A DNA stretch of 5,789 bases, taken from Mariprofundaceae bacterium (GTDB lineage: Bacteria > Pseudomonadota > Zetaproteobacteria > Mariprofundales > Mariprofundaceae). The notes beneath the pieces were generated by a model. It saw only the letters and a program-made list of their open reading frames with translations, had not been told where the DNA came from and made no database searches. Shown here piece after piece: positions 5,142 to 5,789 of this stretch (positions are counted from its first letter, which is position 1; each line of letters begins with the position of its first letter). Both the position numbers and the translations under genes were made by a program. The stretch lies in NCBI GenBank assembly GCA_013139875.1, contig WSZY01000057.1, positions 1 through 5,789 of the forward strand. Direction: 5' to 3'.

Positions 5142-5789
5142 ATGCCGAATGTAACACAGATTCATACAACCCGGGCGACACCACAGGCCAATCGGGCCAT
5201 TGCGCTGGCTGCCATGGTGCAGTCTGTCTCGATGGTGGAGAGGATTGCCCGAACCGGGCTCTGTGACACGGATGATTTTAACACCATCATAGAGAGTCTC
5301 TTTGCTGAAAATAGTGAGGATGTTGCAGATATCTATGGCGATATCCACCAGCTCCAGACAGGGCTTCACATCTCTGAAAAACTGTTAAGCGGTGCTCAAC
5401 TGGAGCAGGCCAAACCACTGATGACCTACGCTGCAGGCCTGATCACACTGGAGAAGAAACTGGGCAAAAAGAGGGAGATGCTTGCGGCCATCAGCGACGG
5501 CATGGTGCGTATTAAAAAGCAGTCGGAATATTTTGGCAGAGCTACCCACGAGAGTGTCATTGGTGGCATTGCCGACCTCTATGGCAGCACCATAAGCACG
5601 CTGAAACCGAGCATCATCGTGCGCGGTAAGCCGGAACATCTCAAACAGAGTGCCAATACCAACAGGGTTCGTGCCCTGCTTCTGGCCGGCATCCGGGCCG
5701 CCCACCTGTGGCACAAACATGGTGGTGGACACCTAAGGCTGTTGATAGGCCGTAAAAAACTTTGTCGGGAAACAGAGAGGCTTATCAAA
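5142..5789 (+). CDS. hflD: High frequency lysogenization protein HflD homologue (3' end cut by window)
   Basis: The frame is open for 216 codons from ATG 5142 to the window edge with no stop, so the gene is partial at its 3' end. It matches HflD (YcfC), a mostly helical, membrane-associated cytoplasmic protein of about 213 residues in E. coli, where it binds the phage lambda CII activator and is usually encoded next to the tRNA 2-thiouridylase gene mnmA. The clearest block is VRALLLAGIRAAHLWHKHGGGHLRLLIGRKKL at 176-207, near the family C-terminus. Also recognisable are IALAAMVQSVSMVERIARTG (20-39), LEKKL (103-107) and IADLYGSTISTLKPSIIVRG (143-162). Only a few residues should be missing. The N-terminus is about ten residues longer than in E. 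coli. No Shine-Dalgarno precedes the ATG; an in-frame GTG at 5124 is the alternative. No mnmA lies upstream: the neighbour is the divergent DUF455 gene. Confidence 0.9.
   Translation, partial: MPNVTQIHTTRATPQANRAIALAAMVQSVSMVERIARTGLCDTDDFNTIIESLFAENSEDVADIYGDIHQLQTGLHISEKLLSGAQLEQAKPLMTYAAGLITLEKKLGKKREMLAAISDGMVRIKKQSEYFGRATHESVIGGIADLYGSTISTLKPSIIVRGKPEHLKQSANTNRVRALLLAGIRAAHLWHKHGGGHLRLLIGRKKLCRETERLIK

Noticed and set aside
4974..5788. Minus-strand ORFs across the right end (131, 115 and 69 codons).
   Set aside because: They are antisense to the hflD frame, which has clear family motifs and stays open to the window edge.

Overview
The window is ordinary proteobacterial chromosome: about 5.8 kb, moderate GC, densely packed, with no transposase, phage, CRISPR, tRNA or rRNA. 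A convincing hflD homologue at the right edge points to the Gammaproteobacteria or a nearby deep branch (Zetaproteobacteria would also fit). I cannot name the genus from the sequence.

Layout, left to right. Positions 1-201 are a non-coding or leader stretch with a 27-bp tandem repeat and a strong perfect hairpin. It leads into trkH (202-1641, +), the membrane subunit of a Trk-type potassium uptake system, which starts at TTG behind a clear Shine-Dalgarno and is followed by a short terminator-like hairpin. A PAS-GGDEF diguanylate cyclase follows on the same strand (1741-2724). It converges on a response regulator with an HD-GYP phosphodiesterase domain (about 2872-3930, -). Upstream of that, on the same minus strand, is a DUF455 ferritin-like protein (4152-4946), which also starts at TTG. 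A 195-bp divergent region rich in hairpins separates it from hflD (5142 to the window end, +), which runs off the edge.

How the genes relate. The cyclase and the HD-GYP regulator are opposing c-di-GMP enzymes side by side: one is predicted to make the second messenger under PAS and product-feedback control, the other to degrade it under phosphorylation control. Catalytic residues look intact in both. TrkH, the DUF455 protein and HflD have no evident functional link to them or to each other.

I found no clear new multi-gene system. The most unusual signal is structural. The hairpin before trkH (152-181) and one before hflD (5060-5089) share the core AAAACCGYGCTTTT and the flank GCAAGC, which suggests a dispersed palindromic element or a shared leader structure. 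The hflD copy lies in a string of several adjacent stem-loops.
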